Of a DNA stretch of 64,000 nucleotides, positions 8,661-17,759 are shown piece after piece (within the stretch, counting starts at the first letter, position 1; each line of letters opens with the position of its first letter). A program made the translations under genes and the position numbers. Under the pieces are notes generated by a model that was given only the letters and a program-made list of their open reading frames with translations, searched no databases and was not told the DNA's origin. Origin of the DNA: Sulfolobales archaeon (GTDB lineage: Archaea; Thermoproteota; Thermoprotei_A; Sulfolobales; NBVN01); the NCBI GenBank assembly GCA_026413885.1, contig JAOAKA010000002.1, positions 1 through 64,000 on the forward strand. Direction: 5' to 3'.

Positions 8661-9224
8661 CTAGAATTCTTCAGAGATTAGTAGCTTCATTACTACTTCA
8701 CTAAGAATTCTGCGAGTTTCCTCTTTTATCTGTTCTGACTTAAGGATTTCTTCTACTCTACTCTTAGTTGATTCAACTAGGTCGATTACTGATGTATGTC
8801 CTTTATTGACGTATCTAAGTCCTTGGAGTAGCGTAGCTAGGTTATCGCAAATCTTAACTAATTGCGACTCGAGAGTTCTGCCTTCAGCTAGCTCTTGGTA
8901 TAGGTCTAAATAGCTCTCCAATCCTAACTCTCTCAGAGCTCTCTCTTCTAGTAGCTGTGAGTTAACTATATTTTCTTTAACCGATCTGACTATGTCTCCA
9001 ATAACGCTTTCTGTTACATCATGAATTAGTGCTAGCTTAATGACTTTAGATATATCTACATCTACACCTGTGTCTCTAAGTCTATCAGCTATAAGCATAG
9101 AGAGAAATGCTACTTCAAATATGTGTGAACTAACTGTCTCGGAGTCTGAGGGAGATATCCCCCTCATCATCCAACCGGATCTAGCGATATTTTTCACTCT
9201 CATAGCGAGAGAGTATTTAACCAA
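8661..9224 (-). CDS. HD domain phosphohydrolase (YfbR/HDDC2-like)
   Basis: 187 residues; TTG start at 9224 with GGTGGTT upstream, or ATG at 9203. All metal-binding positions of the HD superfamily are present: His34 (SHIFEVAF), His68-Asp69 in LALIHDVTE with Glu72, the following IGDI, and a C-terminal Asp in KICDNLA (about 125). The layout matches 5'-deoxynucleotidase YfbR/HDDC2 proteins that dephosphorylate dNMPs, so a nucleotide-pool role is likely; the substrate is inferred. It diverges from glutamate dehydrogenase across a 190-base promoter region. Confidence 0.85.
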   Translation of the reverse strand: MVKYSLAMRVKNIARSGWMMRGISPSDSETVSSHIFEVAFLSMLIADRLRDTGVDVDISKVIKLALIHDVTESVIGDIVRSVKENIVNSQLLEERALRELGLESYLDLYQELAEGRTLESQLVKICDNLATLLQGLRYVNKGHTSVIDLVESTKSRVEEILKSEQIKEETRRILSEVVMKLLISEEF

Positions 9225-9415
9225 GTCCCAACCACCCTGAATAACCCGGGTAACTAGATTTAAATAAGCTTTAGCCTACATTGAAGTCAGCCGTGCTTTA
9301 AGAAGTAATTTACTGACTGTGAATATATCTAGCAATATAAACTACTTATACATAAGTCCACAATATATTGAATGCCTTAAAAACCAGTTTAGTAGGTAGT
9401 GGTGAGGTGCGTATA

Positions 9416-10684
9416 GTGAGCACCACTAAAGTAAGTTATCTACAGTGGATGCTCCAAGTTCTCAAAAGATCTGTTGAGCTCGGTGGATTTCCAGAGGAAG
9501 TCTACCAGATTCTAAGCAGACCGGAGAGAGTCCTCATGGTCAGTATACCGGTTAGAATGGATAATGGGAAGCTCGTAGTGTTCGAAGGATATAGAGTTCA
9601 AAACAACAGTGCTCTAGGACCCTATAAAGGCGGTATAAGATTCCATCCAGAAGTCGATTTAGAGACAGATATGGCTCTAGCTCTCGGAATGACGCTCAAG
9701 AACTCCCTCAACGGTCTTCCATACGGAGGTGGTAAGGGAGCCGTTAAAGTAGACCCAAAGAAGCTCTCACCTGGAGAGCTAGAGAGACTATCGAGAGGAT
9801 ACGCTAGAGCGATAGCACCACTAATAGGAGACCTCATCGATATACCAGCACCAGATGTAGGTACGAATCCACAGATTATGGCTTGGATGGTTGATGAATA
9901 CAGTAAGCTCAAAGGCTATAATGTGCCCGGTGTGTTTACCGCTAAACCTCCCGACCTCTGGGGTAATCCAGTCAGACTCTATTCAACAGGTTTCGGAACT
10001 GCTGTAGCTGGTAAAGTAGCTGCTGAGAAATACCTGGGGACTTTCAAAGGACTTAGAGTATCAATTCACGGTTTTGGAAACGTAGGTCAGTACGCAGCAT
10101 ATTTCTCAGCGAAATTTGGTGCTAAAGTGATTGCTGTAAGCGATACTTCTGGAACAGTCTACGACCCCAATGGAATAGATGCTGAATTAGCCATTAAAAT
10201 TAAGGAAAGCACCGGTAAGGTCATCAACTACCCGAGAGGCGAGAAAATACCCGATCCAGACGCATCTCTATATGTAGACTGTGAGGTGCTGATGCCCTCA
10301 GCTATAGAGAACGTCATTAGAGAAGATAACGTACATAAAGTTAAAGCGAAAGTATTCTCAGAAGGTGCTAATGGCCCTATAACACCTGGAGCTGAGAAAG
10401 TACTCTACGAGAAGGGGGCTGTCATAGTTCCCGATATTGCTGCTAATGCTGGTGGAGTTGTAATGTCCTATCTAGAGTGGGTTGAGAACCTGCAGTGGTA
10501 CTGGTGGAGTGAAGAAGAAACCCTAAAGAGAATAGAGTCCCTTATGGAGAACAACATTAAGAGACTCATATCCAAGTACGAATCACTTAGAAGTGAAAAA
10601 GGATTAGTAACAATGAGAGATGCGGCGTTCGTCACAGCTGTTGAGAGAATATATAAGGCAATGAAGCTGAGAGGTTGGATATAG
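9416..10684 (+). CDS. gdhA: Glutamate dehydrogenase
   Basis: Reversible oxidative deamination of glutamate to 2-oxoglutarate with NAD(P). The sequence has [13 protein letters not shown] and the catalytic-lysine motif [14 protein letters not shown] in the N-terminal domain, APDVGT, then the dinucleotide-binding [10 protein letters not shown] in the Rossmann domain and [12 protein letters not shown] near the C-terminus. GTG at 9416 is preferred because GGTGAGGTG ends 6 bases before it and gives 422 residues, the normal archaeal hexameric GDH length; an in-frame TTG at 9368 would add 16 residues. A T-rich tract follows the stop. Probably highly expressed. Confidence 0.93.
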   Translation: MSTTKVSYLQWMLQVLKRSVELGGFPEEVYQILSRPERVLMVSIPVRMDNGKLVVFEGYRVQNNSALGPYKGGIRFHPEVDLETDMALALGMTLKNSLNGLPYGGGKGAVKVDPKKLSPGELERLSRGYARAIAPLIGDLIDIPAPDVGTNPQIMAWMVDEYSKLKGYNVPGVFTAKPPDLWGNPVRLYSTGFGTAVAGKVAAEKYLGTFKGLRVSIHGFGNVGQYAAYFSAKFGAKVIAVSDTSGTVYDPNGIDAELAIKIKESTGKVINYPRGEKIPDPDASLYVDCEVLMPSAIENVIREDNVHKVKAKVFSEGANGPITPGAEKVLYEKGAVIVPDIAANAGGVVMSYLEWVENLQWYWWSEEETLKRIESLMENNIKRLISKYESLRSEKGLVTMRDAAFVTAVERIYKAMKLRGWI

Positions 10685-10702
10685 CTTCGATTCTCACACA
10701 GG

Positions 10703-10715
10703 TTTTTTAATTTTT
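10703..10715 (+). terminator. T-rich archaeal terminator after gdhA
   Basis: Two consecutive T-runs (six and five or more T) begin 19 bases after the gdhA stop, the typical form of archaeal factor-independent termination without a hairpin. The next gene starts 75 bases later with its own leader. Confidence 0.55.
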
Positions 10716-10789
10716 CCCACTTTCCACATTTCATGTCTTTACTAGATGTTATTTATTCTTACTTCTAAGATTATTTGAGGTAGAGATTA

Positions 10790-12229
10790 GTGGTAGATGA
10801 ACAACTACTCGCGAAGGCACTAGATTTAGCCTTATCTCAAGGAGTTACGTATGCTGAAGTAAGATTTCAGGAAGATTTAACTGACTCTCTGATTATGAGA
10901 AATGGTAGAGTACTCTCTCTATCTACATCAGCTATTCGAGGAGTTGGTGTTCGAGTTCTAGTTGGTGGAGCACTTGGATTTGCTGCAACTGATAGAGTTA
11001 CTAGAGAGTCTATAGAGTCTACTGTCGCAGAAGCTATTAGCAGAGCTAGAGCTATTACTCCACTAATGAAGACACCTATAGAGTTTGATGAGTCTAGAGT
11101 AGGTAGAGCTAGCTATGAAGTCGCATCTAAGAAGAGCTTCGAAAGCTTCAGTCTTGAAGATAGGGTTGAACTAGGTAGAGAGGTCTATAAATCCATCGGC
11201 AACGCTCTAAAGAAAGCTCGCTTATCTGTACTAACTTTTGGTTTTACAACACATACACAGAGAAAGCTAGTATTAAATAGTGATGGTGCTTACGTAAGGT
11301 CCTCGATTCCTAGAATATCTGTGTGGACAAACTTCGTCGAACACTCACCGGATAAAGGAACTATTCAGAGATTCATTGACTTTGGTGCTGTTGGTGGTGT
11401 TGAGTGGTTGAAAGAGTGGAAGGTAGTTGATGAGGCGTCTCAAGAAGCTTCAAATCTTGAGAGAGTTTTACTAGAGGGTGTTGAGCCTCCGAAAGAGGAT
11501 GTAGATGTAGTTGTTGGTTCAGAGATAGTTGGTTTAATCGTTCATGAATCAGCAGGCCATCCGATGGAAGCCGATAGAATACTTGGGAGAGAAGCAGCTC
11601 AAGCAGGTGAGTCATACGTTAAGCCGGATATGATCGGCGTGTTTGAAGTCGGTAACAAATATGCGACAGTTATAGAAGACCCAACTATACCTGGAAGTTA
11701 CGGATTCTACCTGTACGATGATGAAGGTGTTCCTGCTAGAGCTAGGCACCTATATAGAGAGGGCCTCCTCTACGAACCACTACACAATAGACATACGGCT
11801 AAAGTCTTTAGAACCCACAGTAATGGCGCAGCGAGAGCTATGAACTACGCTAGTGAGCCGATAATCAGAATGAGTAACACCTACTTAAAACCCGGAGATA
11901 TGGACTTCGAAGAACTCTTGGAAGATGTAAAGCTAGGTGTGTATATGAAGTCCTACATGGAGTGGAATATAGATGACGTAAGATGGAATCAGAGATACGT
12001 GGGCTTAGAATCCTACCTAATAGTTGGCGGAGAGATCTCGAAACCAGTTCGAAACCCCGTTCTAGAGGTAACGACGAAAGGATTCTACAGCAAGATATCT
12101 GGTGCTGGTAGAGACCTCAAGTTCTATCCGGGAACCTGCGGAAAGGGTGAGCCTTCCCAGGGAGTTCCAGTATGGTTTGGTGGTCCAGATGTTAAGCTCA
12201 CAAAGATTAAACTAGGTGTTGCGGTATGA
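10790..12229 (+). CDS. tldD: TldD-like metalloprotease subunit
   Basis: 479 residues from GTG, with GAGGTAGAG as ribosome site. TldD is the zinc-protease half of the TldD/TldE heterodimer that degrades unfolded peptides and, in bacteria, matures microcins. The HExxxH zinc motif HESAGHP lies near residues 250-256, with the downstream GSYGFYLYDDEG and C-terminal KISGAGRDLKFYPGTCGKGEPSQ typical of the family. The partner gene starts inside its stop codon (ATGA overlap), so the two are co-translated. Archaeal substrates are unknown. Confidence 0.92.
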   Translation: MVDEQLLAKALDLALSQGVTYAEVRFQEDLTDSLIMRNGRVLSLSTSAIRGVGVRVLVGGALGFAATDRVTRESIESTVAEAISRARAITPLMKTPIEFDESRVGRASYEVASKKSFESFSLEDRVELGREVYKSIGNALKKARLSVLTFGFTTHTQRKLVLNSDGAYVRSSIPRISVWTNFVEHSPDKGTIQRFIDFGAVGGVEWLKEWKVVDEASQEASNLERVLLEGVEPPKEDVDVVVGSEIVGLIVHESAGHPMEADRILGREAAQAGESYVKPDMIGVFEVGNKYATVIEDPTIPGSYGFYLYDDEGVPARARHLYREGLLYEPLHNRHTAKVFRTHSNGAARAMNYASEPIIRMSNTYLKPGDMDFEELLEDVKLGVYMKSYMEWNIDDVRWNQRYVGLESYLIVGGEISKPVRNPVLEVTTKGFYSKISGAGRDLKFYPGTCGKGEPSQGVPVWFGGPDVKLTKIKLGVAV

Positions 12230-13554
12230 GTGCGAGAGAGTTAGCCAGTAGGGTACTCTACGAGCTGAAGGAGAAATTCGATAACGTAGCAGTTAAAGTT
12301 GTTAGTAGAGATTCAGTGATGCTTAAGATATGGAATAATCAGCCGGGAGTTCTCCAGATGTGGAGAGACTTCATTACCTATCTACTCCTAGGTAAGCAGA
12401 GAAGAGTTGCTATACTAGAGTTTAGAGTTTCCTCACCCGAGGAAGTAGTGAGTGCTGTAAGGAGGATAGAAGACTATGTAGTCAGAGTTGAAGAATCGGA
12501 ACTCTACGCAGACCTCCCGGAAGTAAAAAAGCCGGCCCTACTTCAGGGAGGACACGATAAAAAGGTAGTTGAGTATCTCTCAGACCCTAAGCCCCTCGCA
12601 GAAGCTATGGTTACTTCAGCTCTCAACTCTGGTGCTGAGAGAGTGGCCGGCACTCTAGAACTCGAAGACATAGAGATAGCTGTAGCTACTAGCAGGGGCT
12701 TCGACGAGGTCTACCGCAAGACAGAGGTTATGGCTTACTTAAGGTCTTTTAGAGGTGATGTCAGCGGTCACTGGGCGTGGGGTTCTACATCTCTTGATCT
12801 AAAGTCTCTAGGTGAGGTTGGGTCTAGATCTGCTGAAGTTCTTAATTACGCAAGGACCAAGTCTGTGTTTACACCAGGTAGATACGATGTAATTCTATCT
12901 CCACTAGTCATCGGAAATCTAATGAATTACGTGGCCTCTATGGCTTCCGGTATGGCCATATTGATAGGGATGTCGTTCTTAGCTAAAAAGAATATTGGAG
13001 ATTTAGTGGCTTCAGAGAGCTTTACACTAGTAGATATACCTAGAGATACATCGCTACCAGGCTTCACACCCTTTGACGACGAAGGTGTTGAGACATACAA
13101 TAAGCCCATCATAGATAGAGGGAAGCTATCATCAATATTACACAATACAGCTACCGGTAGAATCTTTAGATCACCTAGCACCGGCAATGCGGGTTGGACG
13201 AATCCAAGGCCTTGGAACTTAGTTATAGAAGCTGGAAACTCTTCTCTCGACGACATGATTTCAGATGTAGATAAGGGCTACATAATATTGAATAACTGGT
13301 ACACGAGACTTCAGAACTATGTAGAGGGGCAGTTCTCCACTGTCGCGCGAGACCTAGTTCTCGAAGTTAGAGATGGAAGTATCGAGGGCTATGTAGATAG
13401 AGTGAGAATAGCCGACAGATTTGAAACACTGCTTAAATCTGTTAAAGCTATGAGTAGAGACCTATACGATGTAGCTTGGTGGGAGGTTAGAATACCTACG
13501 AGAGCCCCCTACGTGCTAGTAGAAAACATAAACTTGACGAAGCCAGCGATATAG
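12226..13554 (+). CDS. tldE: TldE/PmbA-like protease partner subunit
   Basis: 442 residues. It belongs to the same fold as TldD but lacks the HExxxH motif, as expected for the non-catalytic TldE/PmbA subunit. Recognisable segments are SGHWAWGSTSLDL, the metal/cleft region FTPFDDEGVETYNKPIIDRG and GNAGWTNPRPWNLVIEAG. Four-base ATGA overlap with tldD argues for stoichiometric synthesis. The 13555-13806 spacer behind it holds no gene; a repeated AATATGTTG at about 13733-13752 is the only visible feature. Confidence 0.9.
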   Translation: MSARELASRVLYELKEKFDNVAVKVVSRDSVMLKIWNNQPGVLQMWRDFITYLLLGKQRRVAILEFRVSSPEEVVSAVRRIEDYVVRVEESELYADLPEVKKPALLQGGHDKKVVEYLSDPKPLAEAMVTSALNSGAERVAGTLELEDIEIAVATSRGFDEVYRKTEVMAYLRSFRGDVSGHWAWGSTSLDLKSLGEVGSRSAEVLNYARTKSVFTPGRYDVILSPLVIGNLMNYVASMASGMAILIGMSFLAKKNIGDLVASESFTLVDIPRDTSLPGFTPFDDEGVETYNKPIIDRGKLSSILHNTATGRIFRSPSTGNAGWTNPRPWNLVIEAGNSSLDDMISDVDKGYIILNNWYTRLQNYVEGQFSTVARDLVLEVRDGSIEGYVDRVRIADRFETLLKSVKAMSRDLYDVAWWEVRIPTRAPYVLVENINLTKPAI

Positions 13555-13806
13555 AGACATAGAAGCAGCAAATCCAGGTCGAGTGTCACCTACCGCTAGA
13601 TTAATCGATTTTACCTTCTACATTGTTGGTAGAATCCTATTAATACTTAGATTCGATAGCTATACCTCAGTGTTACTCAGTAGCTCAGCTTTACTTCAGT
13701 TTAGCGCCTGCTTCTAACTGTGGTAGGATTTCAATATGTTGTAATATGTTGCTTAGAGTGTCTTGCTAATTCATATAGTGATGTGTAGAATACTGATCCG
13801 GTATCT

Positions 13807-14454
13807 ATGGAAGTTAGAGTTAGACTTAAGTGCTTTAATCAGAATACGTGTGGAGAGCTAGCTGAGTTTATATCTAGGCATAGGGGTGTTAAGTCTTCTC
13901 GAATAGTTTACGAAGTTCGCGGTAGCGTTCTCGAAGTATCGATTACCGGTTCTCCTAATGAAGTAGTTAACGCAAAGAAAGCTGTTAAGAGAGCTTACGA
14001 TGAGTGGAGAAAGTTTGTGGAATTTAAGTCTAGAAGACTGGGGAAGCTAGATGTAGATATACTATCCCGCATTACCGGTAAACCTGTAGTGCCCGACGTA
14101 CTGATTGTCTTACTGAAAGCTAGTGGGTATTCAGCTGAATTTAGTGGTAGTGAGCTAGTGACTAACGCACCACCAGATTTCATTGTAGACTTAAGCCTAG
14201 ACATATCGATGAAGTTCGAGGAGCTGTCCCGCAAGTATCCTAAAGCTAGCCGCGGTCTGAAGCATCTTCTCGTATCTCTCTCTGTACTAGGGTACGATGT
14301 GGAAGACATGCTTCAGTATTTGAAGCGGGAAGGATATGTTGAAGAAAACCACAGGCTTAAGTTAGTGAAAGAGTGGAGTAGCTTATTAGCTACATTACAT
14401 GCTATAGATATAGGTGTAAGTAGAGATGAAGATAGAGGTCAGGAAGATCGATGA
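13807..14454 (+). CDS. DUF2067-like archaeal protein
   Basis: 215 residues, ATG. I recognise it as the uncharacterised archaeal family usually encoded directly before the RNA polymerase L subunit (DUF2067); this rests on position and general sequence look. The N-terminal 80 residues resemble a small alpha/beta RNA-binding-like module (ITGSPNEVVNAKKAVKRAYDEW, KH-like), followed by helices. It ends 29 bases inside rpo11, so translation is coupled. A role in transcription or RNA handling is inferred from context only. Confidence 0.7.
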   Translation: MEVRVRLKCFNQNTCGELAEFISRHRGVKSSRIVYEVRGSVLEVSITGSPNEVVNAKKAVKRAYDEWRKFVEFKSRRLGKLDVDILSRITGKPVVPDVLIVLLKASGYSAEFSGSELVTNAPPDFIVDLSLDISMKFEELSRKYPKASRGLKHLLVSLSVLGYDVEDMLQYLKREGYVEENHRLKLVKEWSSLLATLHAIDIGVSRDEDRGQEDR

Positions 14455-14725
14455 GAAAGAGCTTATTATCAAGGTCTTTGGTGAAACACATACAATAGGC
14501 AATCTACTCGCTAAATCAGCTCTTAAACACCCAAATGTTAAACTCGCAGCTTACAGTATAGAGCACCCACTAGAAGAAGCCTTCATCTTGAGGATAATTA
14601 CCGACGGCAGTAAGTCTGTAGTTCACGTACTAAGGGAAGTTATTAAGAATTTAACAGACTTAAGTGATAGAGCAATAGAAAAATTCAGGGAAATAGCTGA
14701 AGCATCTTTATCTACTAGTGCCTAA
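14426..14725 (+). CDS. rpo11: DNA-directed RNA polymerase subunit Rpo11 (RpoL)
   Basis: 99 residues, archaeal counterpart of RPB11/AC19, which dimerises with Rpo3 to nucleate RNA polymerase assembly. The alpha-like dimerisation motif is GETHTIGNLLAKSALKHPNVKLAAYSIEHP (here given across residues 18-48), followed by the long helix of VLREVIKNLTDLSDRAIEKF. It starts within the upstream DUF2067-like gene. Confidence 0.95.
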   Translation: MKIEVRKIDEKELIIKVFGETHTIGNLLAKSALKHPNVKLAAYSIEHPLEEAFILRIITDGSKSVVHVLREVIKNLTDLSDRAIEKFREIAEASLSTSA

Positions 14726-14793
14726 ACACCTCTCTACTAGTTTAGAACCACGTTATAGGTATTAGAACTACTTCTCAAAGTGGGTGCTTCATA

Positions 14794-15123
14794 GTGAGTA
14801 ATCACGCAGAGAGTTTTAGACCCGGCACCCTAGCTGGAATTAAGAAAGAGTCGAGAATAGCTCTAGTTAAGAAGATCTATAAGCTAAACCTAATAGTAGT
14901 CTTCGTCTTAAGAGGGGTAAAAGGTTTAGAGAAAGCCTACGTAATAGATGGAGAAGAAGAGCTGAATAGAATTCTAGGGCAGTTTTCAGCTGTAATTCTA
15001 GATGTAGACACATTAGACCACGAGAAGCTGTTGAATCTACCCAACCGCTTCAGAGAGGTGATCACACACTATGGAGAGCTTCTAAAACGCTTATCTAGTG
15101 AGTTAACTCCTCTAATAGGATAG
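14794..15123 (+). CDS. Conserved-looking small protein upstream of tfs, function unknown
   Basis: 109 residues from GTG, with GGGTG as ribosome site. Not recognised. Visible are a basic N-terminus (GIKKESRIALVKKIYK), two predicted beta strands (LIVVFVLRG and FSAVILDVD) and a helical C-terminus, suggesting a small alpha/beta domain. The gene is sandwiched between rpo11 and tfs, and tfs begins on the base after its stop, so it is co-expressed with transcription genes. A transcription or translation accessory role is inference. Confidence 0.7.
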   Translation: MSNHAESFRPGTLAGIKKESRIALVKKIYKLNLIVVFVLRGVKGLEKAYVIDGEEELNRILGQFSAVILDVDTLDHEKLLNLPNRFREVITHYGELLKRLSSELTPLIG

Positions 15124-15468
15124 GTGAGTGAGGTGGAGTTCTGCCCTAAATGCGGTACACTGATGCTCCCAAAGAAAGAAAATGGAAAGACTGTGTTAGT
15201 GTGCCCTAAGTGTGGCTACTCATCACAAGCTAGGTCTGAGTACAGGCACTCTCAAGTTGTAGCTAGAAGAAAAGAGAAAGAGAAGCTAGTAGTAATTGAT
15301 GAAACATCTAAGAAGGTTGGACTACCTATAGCAAAAGGAATTAAGTGCCCTAAATGTGGTAATGAAGAAGCATACTACGAAATTCTTCAAACACGGAGAG
15401 CTGATGAACCTCCTACTAGGATATACAAGTGCACTAAATGCAGCTATGTTTGGAGAGAGTACGAGTAG
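15124..15468 (+). CDS. tfs: Transcription factor S (TFS, TFIIS-like)
   Basis: 114 residues from GTG. Rescues backtracked RNA polymerase by stimulating transcript cleavage. Two zinc ribbons are present: N-terminal CPKC...CPKC (residues 7-30) and C-terminal CPKC...CTKC (about 74-109). The catalytic acidic pair is in RADEPPT at the tip of the C-terminal ribbon, so this is an active cleavage factor rather than an inhibitory TFS4-type paralogue. Directly abuts the upstream gene. Confidence 0.95.
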   Translation: MSEVEFCPKCGTLMLPKKENGKTVLVCPKCGYSSQARSEYRHSQVVARRKEKEKLVVIDETSKKVGLPIAKGIKCPKCGNEEAYYEILQTRRADEPPTRIYKCTKCSYVWREYE

Positions 15469-15477
15469 GTAAGTAAG

Positions 15478-16110
15478 CTATTCCGGAGCAGCCTGCAGGA
15501 GCTCTCTTAAGTTACGTATTATGTAGATACTGTGATCAGCTATTCTCTCTAGAAACACTACCGAGAGTAGGTCTGTCATAAGGCACACGTCAGCCTTCTT
15601 CGAAGCTTCTCTAAGAACTGATGAAAGTATTTCATCAACATCTTTTTCGAAAGCTTCAGCTAGACCCGCTGTACCCTCTAATTCACTTTGTGAAGTATCT
15701 AGATATGTCGACATCATCTTAATCGAGAGCTTAACTAGTGTAATAGCTGATTGAAGAGCTCTCCAAGAATACTCCAAACTACAGCTAGCTGAATCTGCTG
15801 CGGAGATAAATCTCGATATATCGAGAGCGTACCTAGAGAATCTAAACATTCCGTACGATACCTCATAGAAGAACATTAGTCTGCTTAAATCAGATGCAGT
15901 AGGCTGAAAGCGTGCTACAGCTTCAGTAGTCATTCTCCGTATTTCTTCTTTTAGCTTCAAGGCCTTAGCCGCTCTATCTCTGTAGTACTCTAGATTCCAG
16001 TCCTTATTTACTAAGCGAACAGATGCTTCAGCAATTATTTCCGATAACTCAGTCAGCTTTTTCTTGATGTCGTCTATTGCGAGATCTATTGGTCTCACTA
16101 TCTCACCCAA
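15478..16110 (-). CDS. PhoU-like protein (helical only)
   Basis: 210 residues; TTG at 16110 overlaps the end of pstB, GTG at 16098 is an alternative. The protein is all helical with PhoU-type heptads and the characteristic C-terminal ERIADHSIYIIRNLRELL (E/DxxxD metal-binding helix). PhoU proteins bind PstB and signalling partners to limit phosphate uptake. As the last gene of the pst operon it probably sets transporter activity, while the second PhoU (20115-21113), with a DNA-binding domain, could set transcription (inference). Confidence 0.8.
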   Translation of the reverse strand: MGEIVRPIDLAIDDIKKKLTELSEIIAEASVRLVNKDWNLEYYRDRAAKALKLKEEIRRMTTEAVARFQPTASDLSRLMFFYEVSYGMFRFSRYALDISRFISAADSASCSLEYSWRALQSAITLVKLSIKMMSTYLDTSQSELEGTAGLAEAFEKDVDEILSSVLREASKKADVCLMTDLLSVVFLERIADHSIYIIRNLRELLQAAPE

Positions 16111-16864
16111 ACTTTCCAGTTATATATTTCTCAGTGAGCTTATTTCTAGGTCTAGTAAATATCTGCCCGGTAGGACCAGTCTCAACTATCTGTCCATCAT
16201 ACATGAAGGCTACGTGATCTGATACTCTAGATGCTTGAAATGGGTTGTGTGTGACTATTAGTATAGTTACTTCCTTCTTTAATTCTACTATGAGTTCCTC
16301 GATTTTAGTTGTAGCAACTGTATCTAAGTTAGAGGTAGGTTCATCCATCAAGAGGACTTTCGGCTTCATTGCTAGAGCTCTAGCTATACACAGCCTCTGC
16401 TGCTGGCCTCCGGAGAGCTTAGATGCTGGTGTTTGGAGTCTATCTTTAACTTCATCCCATAGATATGCTTTTTCCAGAGCCCACCTTACTAATCCATCTA
16501 GCTCTGCTCTCGACTTCGCTAGCTTATTGATCTTAGGTCCTAGCGCTACGTTATCGTAGATACTCATATTAGGTATCGGATTCGGTATCTGGAACACCAT
16601 TCCTACAGTGCGTCTAACTACTGATGGATCTGTCTTAGAGTCATAAACATCGACTCCATCCACTATAATTTTTCCTTTAACCGTCAGTCCTTCGTAGAGG
16701 TCGAGTATCCTATTTAGAGCTCTAAGTAGTGTAGATTTACCGCTTCCCGACGGTCCCATTATAGCGAATATTACGTTTCGAGGAACCTCTAGGTTTACTC
16801 CCTTAAGTATATCGCGGCCAGAGATATTCACCCACAAGTTCTCTATGTATATTATTGAATCCAC
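16103..16864 (-). CDS. pstB: Phosphate ABC transporter ATP-binding protein PstB
   Basis: 253 residues from GTG. Powers high-affinity phosphate import. Walker A GPSGSGKST (about 34-42), PstB-type Q-loop FQIPNPIPNMSIYDNVALG, signature LSGGQQQRLCIARALA, Walker B VLLMDEPTSNLD and the H-loop ILIVTHNPFQA. The NP-rich Q-loop distinguishes PstB from other importers. It is one base from pstA and overlaps the downstream phoU-like gene by 8 bases. Confidence 0.95.
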   Translation of the reverse strand: MDSIIYIENLWVNISGRDILKGVNLEVPRNVIFAIMGPSGSGKSTLLRALNRILDLYEGLTVKGKIIVDGVDVYDSKTDPSVVRRTVGMVFQIPNPIPNMSIYDNVALGPKINKLAKSRAELDGLVRWALEKAYLWDEVKDRLQTPASKLSGGQQQRLCIARALAMKPKVLLMDEPTSNLDTVATTKIEELIVELKKEVTILIVTHNPFQASRVSDHVAFMYDGQIVETGPTGQIFTRPRNKLTEKYITGKFG

Positions 16865-16865
16865 A

Positions 16866-17759
16866 CTATCTCCCTCTAAGAAGTAGTCTCGATGCGATAA
16901 ATAATACTAAACTGAGCACAAATAAAATAAACGAAGCCGCCCAGCTGAGATCGACCCAGTTTTCATATCCAGTTAATCCGAAATAGTATACTGCGAGAGT
17001 GAGGCTACCTATCGGTCTAAACAGCATTTGAATGTCGAATAGTGGATATACATCTGAACCGAATGCTGTAAAGAATAGTGCCGCGGTCTCGCTAACCATT
17101 CTCGCAAGTCCGATGGAGAGAGCTGCGTAGACAGTTGATTTAAGGTACTTCAGCAGTATATACGATGTGAGAAGTCTGCCCGCACCTAGAGAATATACTG
17201 CTTCTCGAACGTGTTGAGGGATAGACTTCAATCCATCTTCAATTTGTGCATACATATATGGAACTGAAACTAGGAATAGAGCTACAGCACCTGATAGTAG
17301 GCTAAATGGTTTGAAACCCGGTATTAAGGTCTTCATATAGGGTGTGAGTGCAGACATTATACCGTATACAGAGAGACCTACAACTATAGTTGGAAACTCT
17401 ATAAGCATATGGGTCATCAACCTCGTCATCTTACCGAGCTTTCTCTCCCACGGCTTGAGCGACTCTGCTGTAAATATAGCTGCTAGAAGAGATATCGGAA
17501 CTCCTATGGAGAAAGCTATAGTGACGAGTAGAGCTGTCCCCAGGAGGTGAGGACCGACACCACCTACCTCTCGAACTCCTGGAACTGCTGGAATATCGAA
17601 GAATATTCTAGGAAAGTTGGAAGCTACTACAGCTAGACCTCTATATGTAACCGTAGCTACAATGTGTCCCACTAATAGAAGAGCCAGCAAGAAAGCGGCT
17701 AGTAGTGAGATAAATACTACTGCTGACTTCAACTTTCTTGTCGATAGTAATGTCTTCAC
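16866..17759 (-). CDS. pstA: Phosphate ABC transporter permease PstA
   Basis: 297 residues from GTG, six predicted membrane helices. Carries the permease coupling loop EAVYSLGAGRLLTSYILLKYLKSTVY and the ETAALFFTAFGSD segment typical of PstA. A periplasmic loop includes FPRIFFDIPAVPGVREVGGVGP, matching the family's first external region. Starts inside the pstC stop (four-base overlap), so the two permease subunits are co-translated as a heterodimer. Confidence 0.93.
   Translation of the reverse strand: MKTLLSTRKLKSAVVFISLLAAFLLALLLVGHIVATVTYRGLAVVASNFPRIFFDIPAVPGVREVGGVGPHLLGTALLVTIAFSIGVPISLLAAIFTAESLKPWERKLGKMTRLMTHMLIEFPTIVVGLSVYGIMSALTPYMKTLIPGFKPFSLLSGAVALFLVSVPYMYAQIEDGLKSIPQHVREAVYSLGAGRLLTSYILLKYLKSTVYAALSIGLARMVSETAALFFTAFGSDVYPLFDIQMLFRPIGSLTLAVYYFGLTGYENWVDLSWAASFILFVLSLVLFIASRLLLRGR

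Noticed and set aside
13555-13806. Small gene or RNA in the tldE-DUF2067 spacer
   Set aside because: No credible frame, ribosome site or stable structure; only a repeated AATATGTTG.
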